From G963667425 sp963667425 [NCBI: bacterium] (lineage in GTDB: Bacteria > UBP6 > UBA1177), in NCBI GenBank assembly GCA_963667425.1, contig OY763407.1, positions 1,116,001-1,180,000 of the forward strand: a stretch of DNA of 64,000 nt, written 5' to 3'. Positions 9,734 to 18,461 of this stretch are shown here, in pieces. The notes below the pieces were generated by a model. It was not told where the DNA came from. It searched no databases and worked only from the letters and a program-made list of their open reading frames with translations. How positions within the stretch are numbered: the first letter of the stretch is position 1; the number at the start of each line of letters is the position of its first letter. The position numbers and the translations under genes are program-made.

Positions 9734-10579
9734 ATGACTGTCTATAATAAGGCTGAAGAAGCCGCTAACTTTCTTAAAGCAAAACTGAAGGAAGGAAATT
9801 TTGAAAATGGAACTGTTGCTGTAACTCTCGGCAGCGGACTTGGTAAATTCGGTAATTCATTAACCAGACTCATAACTGTTAAATACGAAGAGATCCCTCA
9901 TTTTCCAAAATCAACTGTTGAAGGTCATGCAGGAGCTCTTATTCTTGCAAAAGATGAAGAGACAGGAAAAAATTTCTGGGTTATGCAGGGAAGAGTCCAC
10001 TATTATGAAGGATATTCTATGGAACAGGTAACATTTCCGATAAGAATATTTTTTCTCCTCGGTGTTAAAAAGTTTCTTGTTACAAATGCTGCAGGCGGAA
10101 TAAACAGAAATTTTGATGCCGGAGATCTTATGCTGATAAGAGATCACATAAATATGTTCGGAAACAACCCTCTTATTGGTCCAAACGATAAAAGATTCGG
10201 TCCAAGATTTTCAGATATGACTGAAGCTTATGATAAAAAACTTTCAAAAATCGTTGAGGAAGAGGCTGTCAGCCTTAAAATAAATATAAAAGAAGGTGTG
10301 TATTTCGGATGGTCAGGTCCAACATTTGAAACACCGTCAGAAGTAAGACTTGTTGCCGCACTTGGTGGAGATGCAGTTGGTATGTCAACTGTTCCTGAAG
10401 TTATAGTTGCAAGACACTGCGGAATTGATGTCGCAGGTATAAGTTTTATTTCAAATAAAGCAGCAGGAATTTCAGCTGAAAAACTTTCACATGAGGAAGT
10501 TCAGGAGAACAGTAAGCTTGTAGAAGAAAAATTTGGTGCTCTTGTAAAAGCTTCTGTAACAAGGTTTCTTAAAATTTAA
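9734..10579 (+). CDS. punA: Purine nucleoside phosphorylase (inosine/guanosine type)
   Basis: A 281-residue trimeric-type PNP. It has GSGLGKF near residue 35, the phosphate-binding FPKSTVEGHAG, and VTNAAGGIN. GPTFETPSEVR is the family signature, followed by GGDAVGMSTVPEVIVARHCG and the base-binding SNKAAG, where Asn is the key residue. It splits inosine, guanosine and deoxy forms with phosphate to base and (deoxy)ribose-1-phosphate in the cytoplasm. An AGGGGGA ribosome site precedes the ATG. Cytidine deaminase follows 12 bp later, forming a salvage operon. Confidence 0.93.
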   Translation: MTVYNKAEEAANFLKAKLKEGNFENGTVAVTLGSGLGKFGNSLTRLITVKYEEIPHFPKSTVEGHAGALILAKDEETGKNFWVMQGRVHYYEGYSMEQVTFPIRIFFLLGVKKFLVTNAAGGINRNFDAGDLMLIRDHINMFGNNPLIGPNDKRFGPRFSDMTEAYDKKLSKIVEEEAVSLKINIKEGVYFGWSGPTFETPSEVRLVAALGGDAVGMSTVPEVIVARHCGIDVAGISFISNKAAGISAEKLSHEEVQENSKLVEEKFGALVKASVTRFLKI

Positions 10580-10591
10580 GAGGAAACAAAC

Positions 10592-10990
10592 ATGAATAAA
10601 GAACTTAAGGAAAAAGCTGTAAAAAAGGCTTTAAGCGTTAGAGAAAATGCATACGCGCCATACTCGAACTTTAAGGTCGGAGCCGCTATTGTTACTAAAA
10701 GTGGAAAAATATATACTGGATGCAATGTTGAAAACAGCTCATACGGAGCCACCGTCTGCGCTGAAAGAATTGCGCTCTTTTCTGCTGTAGCTGATGGTGA
10801 AAAAGAATTTGAAGCCATTGTCATAGCAAGTGATCTTAACGGTGAAGCAGCATATCCGTGCGGATTATGCCGTCAGGTTATTGGCGACTTTTCAAGAGAT
10901 ATTATTGTTATCCTTTTAAATAGCACCACATTGAAAATTGAGAAAGAAATCCCGTTTGAAGAAATTTTTCCTCATGCATTTGATTTTTAA
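10592..10990 (+). CDS. cdd: Cytidine deaminase
   Basis: A 132-residue homotetrameric-type cytidine deaminase. The zinc and catalytic motif is TVCAERIAL (Cys plus catalytic Glu), and PCGLCRQV supplies two more zinc-binding Cys. YSNFKVGAA and GCNVENSSYG bind the substrate. It converts (deoxy)cytidine to (deoxy)uridine for pyrimidine salvage. It follows the PNP gene by 12 bp with a GAGG ribosome site. Confidence 0.95.
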   Translation: MNKELKEKAVKKALSVRENAYAPYSNFKVGAAIVTKSGKIYTGCNVENSSYGATVCAERIALFSAVADGEKEFEAIVIASDLNGEAAYPCGLCRQVIGDFSRDIIVILLNSTTLKIEKEIPFEEIFPHAFDF

Positions 10991-11058
10991 CTCTGATTTT
11001 TAAACATTAACGATTTCAATCATTTAAAATAAAGATAAATTTACTTTTATCAAACATC

Positions 11059-11086
11059 TTTACTGATTTTCTCAATCTGCTATACT
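11059..11086 (+). promoter_or_regulatory. Candidate promoter for dnaE
   Basis: TTTACT at 11059 and TATACT at 11081 with a 16-bp spacer, 28 bp before the ATG at 11115, in the 124-bp gap after cdd. This gives dnaE a likely promoter of its own. Confidence 0.45.
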
Positions 11087-11114
11087 CATCTGACTTTATA
11101 TTTAAGGAGCAAAA

Positions 11115-14100
11115 ATGTCTTTTACTCATCTTCACCTTCACACCATTTACAGTTTTCTTGACGGGCTTGTAAAGCCTGATGAACTTATGCCTAAATTAAA
11201 GGAAATGGGAATGGATTCTGTTGCAATATCAGATCATGGAAACATGCATGGTGTTGTAGATTTCTACCTTAAGGCAAAAGACAGCAAGATAAAGCCTGTA
11301 ATTGGTCTTGAAGCTTATATATCTGCCAGTGATAGAACAAAAACCATTAGAAATGATGCTTTTCATCTGCTTTTACTTGCAGAAAATGATGAAGGATATA
11401 AAAACCTCTCCTATCTTAATTCCGTTGCATATATTGATGGTTTTTACTACAAACCAAGAATAGATAAAAACTTATTAAAAGATCATCACAAAGGAATAAT
11501 TGCAACATCAGCGTGTCTTGGAGGTGAAGTTTCAAGAGCAATAATGAATAAGGAATTTGACAAGGCGGAAAAACTTGCAAAAGAATACAAAGAACTTTTT
11601 GGAACAAATGAAAATGGAGAGCCATGCTTTTTTCTTGAAATTCAGGTAAACGGCCTAAAAGATCAGGAATATGCAAATGATAAACTTATTGATCTGTCAC
11701 ACAAATTAGACATTCCTCTTGTTGCAACAAATGATGTTCATTATCTTTCTCCTGAAGCAGCTGAAGCACAGGATATTCTTTTCTGTATAACAGCAAAAAC
11801 AACAGTTTCCGATACAGAAAACAGACTGCATCATGAATCAAATGAATTTTATCTCAAATCTGAAAAAGAGATGAGAGAACTTTTCAGTAAATATGGCACT
11901 GATGGTGAAAATGCCATAGACAATACATCCAAAATTGCTGAAAGATGCAATGTTAATATTGATCTTTACAATCACTACCTTCCAGAACTTGATACAGGAG
12001 GAATTTCATCAGGTGAATATTTAAGAGAAATAAGTGTGAAGGGACTTAAAAAAAGATTTGAAGAAAATGATTACCCGGAAGAAAAATGGAATGAATATTA
12101 CGAAAGACTTGAATATGAGCTTGAAGTTATAATCCAGATGGGATTTCCGGGATATTTCCTTATTGTTGCAGATTATATCCAATGGGCAAAAGATCACGAT
12201 ATACCTGTCGGTCCAGGCAGAGGTTCAGGAGCCGGTTCTCTGGTTGCATATTCCACAGGCATAACAGACCTTGATCCACTCCATTTCGGACTCTTTTTTG
12301 AAAGATTTCTCAACCCTGAGCGTGTAAGTATGCCTGACTTTGATGTCGATTTCTGTCAGGATAACAGAGACAAAGTACTCGACTATGTATCAAAGAAGTA
12401 TGGTGAAAAAAATGTTGCCCAGATAGCTACCTTTGGATCTCTCAAAGCTAAATCTTCAGTAAAAGACGTTGCAAGAGCACTTGATATAGATCTTAAAACA
12501 GCTGATAAGCTGACAAAAATCGTTCCTGAAACATTTTCAGATCTTCTTTCGCCACAATTCGGCAAAAAGACTAAAGATATTACAAAAATGGTTATAGATA
12601 AATATGGAATTCCCTCACAGGTTGCATCAGATCCTGATAATTTTCTAAAAGCAATAAGTTCATTAAGGCTGGATCCTGATGATGAGGAAAATATTAAAAC
12701 TCTTACAGCTGCCTTAAAAGAGTATGAAACTGAAAGAGAAACGATAGCTGCAACACCTGAATTTCAGAAAATAATCAAAATTGCAGCACAGATAGAAGGG
12801 CTTTTAAGACAACCAGGAAAACATGCATGCGGAATAGTTATAGGAAACAAACCTATTTACGAATATTCACCAATTTTTATTGATAAGGATAATTATAGAG
12901 TTACACAGTATGATAAAAACATGGTTGAACTGGTCGGACTTGTTAAGTTTGACTTCCTTGGTCTTAAAACTCTTACTATGCTTAAACATGCTGAAACTCT
13001 TATAAAAGAAGGCGAAAATAAATCTTTTGATCTTTCAAAAATACCACTTGATGATGTAAAGACATATAAATTTTTATGTGATAAAAGTACAAAAGGTATA
13101 TTTCAGATGGAAAGCGGCGGTTTTGAAAAAATGATACATCAGATGAAACCGGACTGTATTGAAGATCTTATTGCAGCAGTTGCTCTCTATCGTCCAGGTC
13201 CTATGGATATTATTCCAAATTATATTAGAAGAAAACATGGACAGGAACCGATAGAGTATGATCATCCATGGCTTTCGGATATTTTAAAAGAGACAAATGG
13301 ACTCATCGTTTATCAGGAACAGGTAATGCAGATTTCCCAGAAAATGGCTGGTTTTACACTTGGTAAAGCCGACATTTTAAGAAGAGCAATGGGAAAGAAA
13401 AAAGCAAAAGATATGGAGAAAATGAAAATAGAATTCACTGCAGGTGCAAAAGAGCAGGGAATTGAAGCTGAAACAGCGAAAAAAGTTTTCGACCATATGG
13501 AAAAATTTGCATCATACGGATTTAACAAATCTCATGCTGCCTGTTATGGATATATATCCTATCAGACAGCTTTTCTTAAAACTCATTACCCTGTTGAGTT
13601 TTTCACGGCACTAATCTCATCAGAATCAGGAAATGCTGCAAAAGTACTTTCCTATATTTCAGATGCAAGAAACATGGGCATTGCTGTTAAACCACCTGAT
13701 ATTAATAGCTCTCATTACTCTTTCTCTGTTGAATCAGGAACCATAAGATACGGTTTTTCTGCAATTAAAAACGTCGGAGAAGCAGCCATTTCGGAAATTA
13801 TGGATGAAAGAGAAAAAAACGGTTTCTACAAATCACTTGTAGACTTCATGTCAAGAAGCAATCCAACAAAAGTAAACATTAGAACTGTTGAATATCTTAT
13901 AAAAGCAGGAGCTTTTGATTTTACAAAAATAAATAGAGGAACACTTCTCTCCATTCTTCCTGAAGCCGCATCACTTGGAGAATCGGCTTACAATGACAGA
14001 ATAAATGGACAAATGTCAATATTTGGAATGATGGGCGCTTCAAAACCTGCTGAAACAAAAAAAGATACTGAACTTCTTAACTCAGAAACCATAACAATAA

Positions 14101-14822
14101 ATGAATTTGATATATTTGAATCTCTTGAAATAGAAAAAGAGGTTTTGGGAGTATATCTTTCCGATCATCCGGCAGCTCTTTTCAGAAACGAAATAAAGAA
14201 TATGGGCTTTAAAAAAATATCTGAAGTAATAGACACAATAGAAGACAAACAGAACGGATATGACAGAAAACAGGTTGAAATACTTGGAATAGTGACAACA
14301 GAGATAAAACCTAAAAAAGGAAGGGACGGAAGTTATTTTTTAAGAGGAGTCATTGAAGACTATGATTCTGCAATAAACTTTACGATAAATAATATAAAAG
14401 AAAATGAAGATAGTGAGCTTTTAAATAAACTTCAATCAAGACTTCCCCTTGTGTTTAAAATATTTATACGAGCAAGAAGAAATGATTTTGGAGAACTTGA
14501 TGAAGTATCAGGAACAATTAAAAGAAATGATAACAGTGTTTTAACTGTAATGGAATATATCACACAGGATTCTTCCGGTAGTAAATTTAAAGCTGAAATC
14601 AAAACCACTTCTTCTACATATAAGGATGCGATCTCTTTTTTCTCCAACTTCAATACAAAACCACTTTTTGAACACACTATATTGCCGCTTTCACTAAAAA
14701 TAGATTTTCCTGAAGAATCATCAATGGTTGAAATGAAAAGTACAATTCCTCTGACAGGTGAAAATATTAAGAAATTAAAAAAAATATTTGGCAGAGATAA
14801 CTTTTATTTCACTTCAGCCTAA
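11115..14822 (+). CDS. dnaE: DNA polymerase III subunit alpha
   Basis: A 1235-residue DnaE1-type replicative polymerase. It has an N-terminal PHP domain (FTHLHLHTIYSFLDG, AISDHGNMHG). The palm motifs follow: GPGRGSGAGSLVAY, then PDFDVDFCQDNR holding catalytic Asp residues. RQPGKHACGIVI and the MGKKKAKDMEKMK finger region come next, with an OB-fold region near residue 1040. The PHP metal-ligand histidines look preserved, so the domain may be an active exonuclease. Length is slightly above the ~1160 residues of E. coli DnaE. It is a lone essential gene between the salvage pair and a convergent phosphatase gene. Confidence 0.97.
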   Translation: MSFTHLHLHTIYSFLDGLVKPDELMPKLKEMGMDSVAISDHGNMHGVVDFYLKAKDSKIKPVIGLEAYISASDRTKTIRNDAFHLLLLAENDEGYKNLSYLNSVAYIDGFYYKPRIDKNLLKDHHKGIIATSACLGGEVSRAIMNKEFDKAEKLAKEYKELFGTNENGEPCFFLEIQVNGLKDQEYANDKLIDLSHKLDIPLVATNDVHYLSPEAAEAQDILFCITAKTTVSDTENRLHHESNEFYLKSEKEMRELFSKYGTDGENAIDNTSKIAERCNVNIDLYNHYLPELDTGGISSGEYLREISVKGLKKRFEENDYPEEKWNEYYERLEYELEVIIQMGFPGYFLIVADYIQWAKDHDIPVGPGRGSGAGSLVAYSTGITDLDPLHFGLFFERFLNPERVSMPDFDVDFCQDNRDKVLDYVSKKYGEKNVAQIATFGSLKAKSSVKDVARALDIDLKTADKLTKIVPETFSDLLSPQFGKKTKDITKMVIDKYGIPSQVASDPDNFLKAISSLRLDPDDEENIKTLTAALKEYETERETIAATPEFQKIIKIAAQIEGLLRQPGKHACGIVIGNKPIYEYSPIFIDKDNYRVTQYDKNMVELVGLVKFDFLGLKTLTMLKHAETLIKEGENKSFDLSKIPLDDVKTYKFLCDKSTKGIFQMESGGFEKMIHQMKPDCIEDLIAAVALYRPGPMDIIPNYIRRKHGQEPIEYDHPWLSDILKETNGLIVYQEQVMQISQKMAGFTLGKADILRRAMGKKKAKDMEKMKIEFTAGAKEQGIEAETAKKVFDHMEKFASYGFNKSHAACYGYISYQTAFLKTHYPVEFFTALISSESGNAAKVLSYISDARNMGIAVKPPDINSSHYSFSVESGTIRYGFSAIKNVGEAAISEIMDEREKNGFYKSLVDFMSRSNPTKVNIRTVEYLIKAGAFDFTKINRGTLLSILPEAASLGESAYNDRINGQMSIFGMMGASKPAETKKDTELLNSETITINEFDIFESLEIEKEVLGVYLSDHPAALFRNEIKNMGFKKISEVIDTIEDKQNGYDRKQVEILGIVTTEIKPKKGRDGSYFLRGVIEDYDSAINFTINNIKENEDSELLNKLQSRLPLVFKIFIRARRNDFGELDEVSGTIKRNDNSVLTVMEYITQDSSGSKFKAEIKTTSSTYKDAISFFSNFNTKPLFEHTILPLSLKIDFPEESSMVEMKSTIPLTGENIKKLKKIFGRDNFYFTSA

Positions 14823-14828
14823 AAAATA

Positions 14829-15497
14829 CTAAAGATAAAAAGGATCAAAACACTTTTTGACTAGATTTGAAGGAAATTTCCTTATAAAGAAATCAAGAGA
14901 CTTTTCTATAAAAGGAATCTCATTAAAACGATGAATATCTGTTGCAATGTTATCAATAATATCCATTTCCAACAGTCTTATCAGCTGCTTTCTCTGAGAG
15001 GAAAAAAAACCGCTGCCTAAAGACTGAAGTCCTCCCTGGTAAAAAACAGAATACTTTTCTTTAAGCCCTGTCCAGAAAGAATCAGAAACCATGTACCGTT
15101 CAATATGAGCAAGCAAAGGGGTTATTCCATGAGTATTAAGAAAAAAAACCGCTTTTTCTATATGATCAGATCTATTCATAAAAGGAATGAATTCAACAAG
15201 AACAACTTTCCATCCTTCATCAGAAACATAAAGAGGAATTACATTTTCTTCGCTAAAAATACCTTCTGAAAACATATATTCAAATGAAAACCGCTTTAAA
15301 AGAGGAGATTTTAACGTATTAAAAAGTTCTTTCACATGTTCTATATCAGGATTGAACATAAGATGACCTTTATGTGAAGTTGGAACAATTTCTGTAAAAC
15401 CCATTGAAGATAAATGTTTAAGACACTCCTGACTCTCTTTCAGATCCCGACATCCGTCATCAACACCTGGAATAATATGTGAATGGAAATCAATCAT
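14829..15497 (-). CDS. CpsB/CapC-family (PHP-type) tyrosine-protein phosphatase
   Basis: A 222-residue PHP-fold protein. MIDFHSHIIPGVDDG at the start supplies the first metal ligands, PTSHKGH the next, and LLAHIERY and ATDIHRF the remaining ones. This is the pattern of CpsB/YwqE/Wzb-like metal-dependent tyrosine phosphatases, which dephosphorylate BY-kinases controlling capsule or exopolysaccharide synthesis. The cognate kinase is not in the window. Its ATG directly follows the stop of the barrel protein gene, so they share a transcript. Convergent with dnaE. Confidence 0.82.
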   Translation of the reverse strand: MIDFHSHIIPGVDDGCRDLKESQECLKHLSSMGFTEIVPTSHKGHLMFNPDIEHVKELFNTLKSPLLKRFSFEYMFSEGIFSEENVIPLYVSDEGWKVVLVEFIPFMNRSDHIEKAVFFLNTHGITPLLAHIERYMVSDSFWTGLKEKYSVFYQGGLQSLGSGFFSSQRKQLIRLLEMDIIDNIATDIHRFNEIPFIEKSLDFFIRKFPSNLVKKCFDPFYL

Positions 15498-16355
15498 TTA
15501 GAAATATATTGAAAAACCGGCATTAGCGGTAAAACACGAATAATTATTAAAAGAGTATATACCTTCAAGATTAAAACCTAAAACACCTTTAATAAGTTTT
15601 AAACCAAAAGCCATTCTGTCAATATTGTAATTTCTATCTTTAAAATAAAAGGCATCACCAGAAGGATCCTCATAATACTGAGCATCATCAACTGTCCAGA
15701 AACCACCAAGTCTTTCTGAAGAAGCACTTACAAAAAGATGATTATATACCAGAGAAGGAACAAACTTAATTTCACCTGCAATAGGAAAAACCTTTGAAAG
15801 TTTTATTCTTATGTCAAACATATCCATATTAAGATCTGATGTGCCAAAAAGACGATTATAACCAAAACCAAAGCTGAACTCAGGAAGATATTTAAATCCT
15901 TCATTAAGATTAAGTTCCAACCCAAGTCCACCTGAAATCATTTCAGTAAGAACATAATAACGGGCATTTGCAAAAACAGCAAAACCATAAGGAAGCCCTT
16001 TTCTCATATGAAAATCTATGCCATTATAAAACCACATTGAAGTAACGCTGCCATCACTGTCCATGAAAGCGTTAAGCCATGGATCATCAGGATCACTGTC
16101 ATTATAGTCAATTGTAGACATTGAATATCCAAGTCCAAGTTCAAAACCGTTCATACCAAAAGTTGCAGCTTCACCAAAAAAAGCAGGAGCCATTACAGAT
16201 GCAAACTGTTTTGAAACTTTAGTAAAACCAGCTTCATCAGCAACATAAACGCCATTAACATTATTTTTTAAGTTATAAAACTCAAAATCCATTGCCTGCT
16301 TTGCATAGAGAGAAAGAGCCGACAGCAGCAAAAACAGAAAAACAAACTTTCTCAT
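15498..16355 (-). CDS. Outer-membrane beta-barrel protein, function unknown
   Basis: A 285-residue protein with a signal peptide (about 1-18, LSLYA-KQA). It has alternating hydrophobic/polar strands and a C-terminal Phe (AGFSIYF), the usual end of an outer-membrane barrel. I do not recognise the family. The sequence is rich in aromatic residues and glycine turns, as in small porin-like or OmpW/OmpX-like proteins. It is transcribed with the CpsB-like phosphatase, so a role in envelope or polysaccharide export is possible but only inferred. Confidence 0.6.
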   Translation of the reverse strand: MRKFVFLFLLLSALSLYAKQAMDFEFYNLKNNVNGVYVADEAGFTKVSKQFASVMAPAFFGEAATFGMNGFELGLGYSMSTIDYNDSDPDDPWLNAFMDSDGSVTSMWFYNGIDFHMRKGLPYGFAVFANARYYVLTEMISGGLGLELNLNEGFKYLPEFSFGFGYNRLFGTSDLNMDMFDIRIKLSKVFPIAGEIKFVPSLVYNHLFVSASSERLGGFWTVDDAQYYEDPSGDAFYFKDRNYNIDRMAFGLKLIKGVLGFNLEGIYSFNNYSCFTANAGFSIYF

Positions 16356-16370
16356 TATTACCCCGCATTT

Positions 16371-16391
16371 AAAAATTACTCAAAAGAGTAA
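16371..16391 (-). terminator. Short rho-independent terminator candidate
   Basis: Read on the minus strand, TTACTC-TTTT-GAGTAA is followed by five T. It lies 107 bp after the stop of the Cys-rich lipoprotein gene and just before the barrel-protein gene. The 6-bp stem is weak. Confidence 0.35.
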
Positions 16392-16497
16392 CAAAATAGC
16401 AGTTTCAAGTCAAGAAAAGAGAGTAGAAGGATAGATAAAAGAAAGAGAAAAACTTTTTAAGAAATAAAGATTAGAAGAGTCTTAGAAAAAAGAAATA

Positions 16498-18147
16498 TTA
16501 ATTACCTGCATACTCTGCACATTCAGGAGTAGCTATTGTCGGTTTAACAAGAGCAATACCTGTTGTAGTCCAACCATCATCACAAACGCAAACACCTTCT
16601 GAACCACTGTAATCACAGTGACCATGACTTGCTGGTGTAATTCCAGGAACATAAGACTGACCACAGCTTGAATGACAATCTTTTACGCAGCGATCCTGAT
16701 AAAGAACATATCCATCTTCACATTCATTACATTTCACACCTGTAAAATGATCTACACAAGTACATGTTGCAGAACCATCTGTTGTTGCAGCACATGTTCC
16801 GTGACCATTACAGAAATAACTGCCATCACATGTAAGACAGTTTGAACCTGAGTAGTGAGTAGCACATTTACATGTTGACTGATCCCATCCACCGCAATCA
16901 GTTGTACAATTTGCAAATGAATCAGCTGAAAATACTTTCTGGAATTCATTACATGCTTTTGTATTACCGTCACATGTTTCTGTACCGTTAGTAATGTCAT
17001 CACCGCATCTTACTGTTCCGCTACAATCTTTATGACATGCGCCATAAACGTCATCACTATTATTTTCACCATTGTCGCAGTTTTCATGTGCAGTTGCAAT
17101 TACTTCACATTCACCTTCTCCAAAAGCTGAACAATCTTCGTTCTGAACATATCCGTCACCGCAGTAAACCTGAATACCTATGCCATTATCTTTACAATCT
17201 GTTCCACAAGCTACACAGTTTTCTGTGGTGTCACCGTAAACACATGTTGTTGCACCATTAAAAATACCATTGTCACAATCTTCAACACCTGTTTCACCAT
17301 TTACAACGCCATCACCGCAACCATAGAAACCGGTACATGTAGCATCACAATGACCATATATTCCGTTAAGTTCTCCTTCGTCACAAGCTTCATTAACACC
17401 AGTAACAACTTCACAAACAGGAGCTTCAGTAACAACATCCTCATCTGCTACTTCTGTATCAGTTGCAGGTTCGTCATCTGTTACAACAACAGTGTCATCA
17501 TCTGTCTCTTCGCTGTAAGTAACTATATCAGTATCAGGAACAATATTATCTTCATCAGTTTCAACTGCATCTTCATCAACTACAGGCTCAGGACATTCCT
17601 CTTTCTGAAGAACTGCGTCTCCGCATCTCTTTCCAAGAGCTGAACAGTCAGTTAAACATTTTCCATATGTACCATTAAGTTCGCCGTCATCACAAATTTC
17701 ATCACCATTAGTTATTCCATCACCGCATTTTTCGCCGACACCTGAACAATCGGTCTTACATTTATTGTAAGTTCCATTCAGATCGCCGTCATCACAAAGT
17801 TCCTGACCATTAACAATTCCGTCTCCGCAATGAGGAGCTTTTGTACAGTCGGCATTACATCCGCCATAGTTTCCAGTGTTTCCTGAAGCACCAAGATCAC
17901 ATTCTTCACCTTCATCCGGATTACCGTCACCGCAATATGATGTTGGAACATCTGGATCCGGAGTTTCATTGTCAACAGTGTTGTCTGGAACCTGAATAAG
18001 AACGCATTCATTTTTTGAATTACATTCATATCCGTCCTTACAATCGTCGGAAGTTTTACATTCACCATCATCTCCTGAACTGCTGTCGCATGAAACGACA
18101 AAAAACATTGCTAATAGAATAGCAACAAAAACTAAGAAATTACGCAC
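16498..18147 (-). CDS. Cys-rich lipoprotein with DUF4215/Myxococcus-type repeats and EGF-like modules
   Basis: About 549 residues starting at GTG 18147, which has an AGGAGGTA ribosome site 3 bp upstream; an in-frame ATG at 18180 lies upstream of that site and is less likely. A lipobox (FFVVSC) at residue ~20 gives a surface or periplasmic lipoprotein. Multiple repeats of the form CGDGxxNGxExCDDGxLNGxYxxC match DUF4215/myxobacterial disulfide repeats. A Thr/Asp/Glu-rich linker lies near the middle. The C-terminal third has EGF-like modules (CNGHGTCAA, CTCVDHFTGVKC). It is likely a disulfide-stabilised surface adhesin or scaffold. Divergent from a secreted subtilase with similar Cys modules. 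Confidence 0.8.
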   Translation of the reverse strand: MRNFLVFVAILLAMFFVVSCDSSSGDDGECKTSDDCKDGYECNSKNECVLIQVPDNTVDNETPDPDVPTSYCGDGNPDEGEECDLGASGNTGNYGGCNADCTKAPHCGDGIVNGQELCDDGDLNGTYNKCKTDCSGVGEKCGDGITNGDEICDDGELNGTYGKCLTDCSALGKRCGDAVLQKEECPEPVVDEDAVETDEDNIVPDTDIVTYSEETDDDTVVVTDDEPATDTEVADEDVVTEAPVCEVVTGVNEACDEGELNGIYGHCDATCTGFYGCGDGVVNGETGVEDCDNGIFNGATTCVYGDTTENCVACGTDCKDNGIGIQVYCGDGYVQNEDCSAFGEGECEVIATAHENCDNGENNSDDVYGACHKDCSGTVRCGDDITNGTETCDGNTKACNEFQKVFSADSFANCTTDCGGWDQSTCKCATHYSGSNCLTCDGSYFCNGHGTCAATTDGSATCTCVDHFTGVKCNECEDGYVLYQDRCVKDCHSSCGQSYVPGITPASHGHCDYSGSEGVCVCDDGWTTTGIALVKPTIATPECAEYAGN

Positions 18148-18401
18148 GATTACCTCCTGATAACAAAACAACCAATTCAATCTAATATAACCTTTTCTCT
18201 GATAAATCTTAGCAATAGAAAATAAAAATTTTGTTTTTTTGTAAAATTCATCAGCATATAAATTTAACTACAACGATCACAATTATAATATTTTTAATAA
18301 TTTTGCAAGTAAAAAATTAAGTAAATGTTAATATTTTATACAAAATCAGATTGCAAAACAACAACATTAGAAAAAACTCAATTTTTTCATAATTTCTTAT
18401 T

Positions 18402-18430
18402 TTGACAAAAAAGAGTTAAATATGTAGCAT
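18402..18430 (+). promoter_or_regulatory. Sigma-70 promoter for the subtilase gene
   Basis: A consensus TTGACA at 18402 is followed after 17 bp by TAGCAT at 18425. Transcription would start near 18437, leaving a ~25-nt leader before the ATG at 18462. It lies in the 314-bp divergent gap (18148-18461), which is otherwise AT-rich without recognisable features. Confidence 0.6.
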
Positions 18431-18461
18431 CTTAATGCTTAAATTATTATGGAGTTATTTT

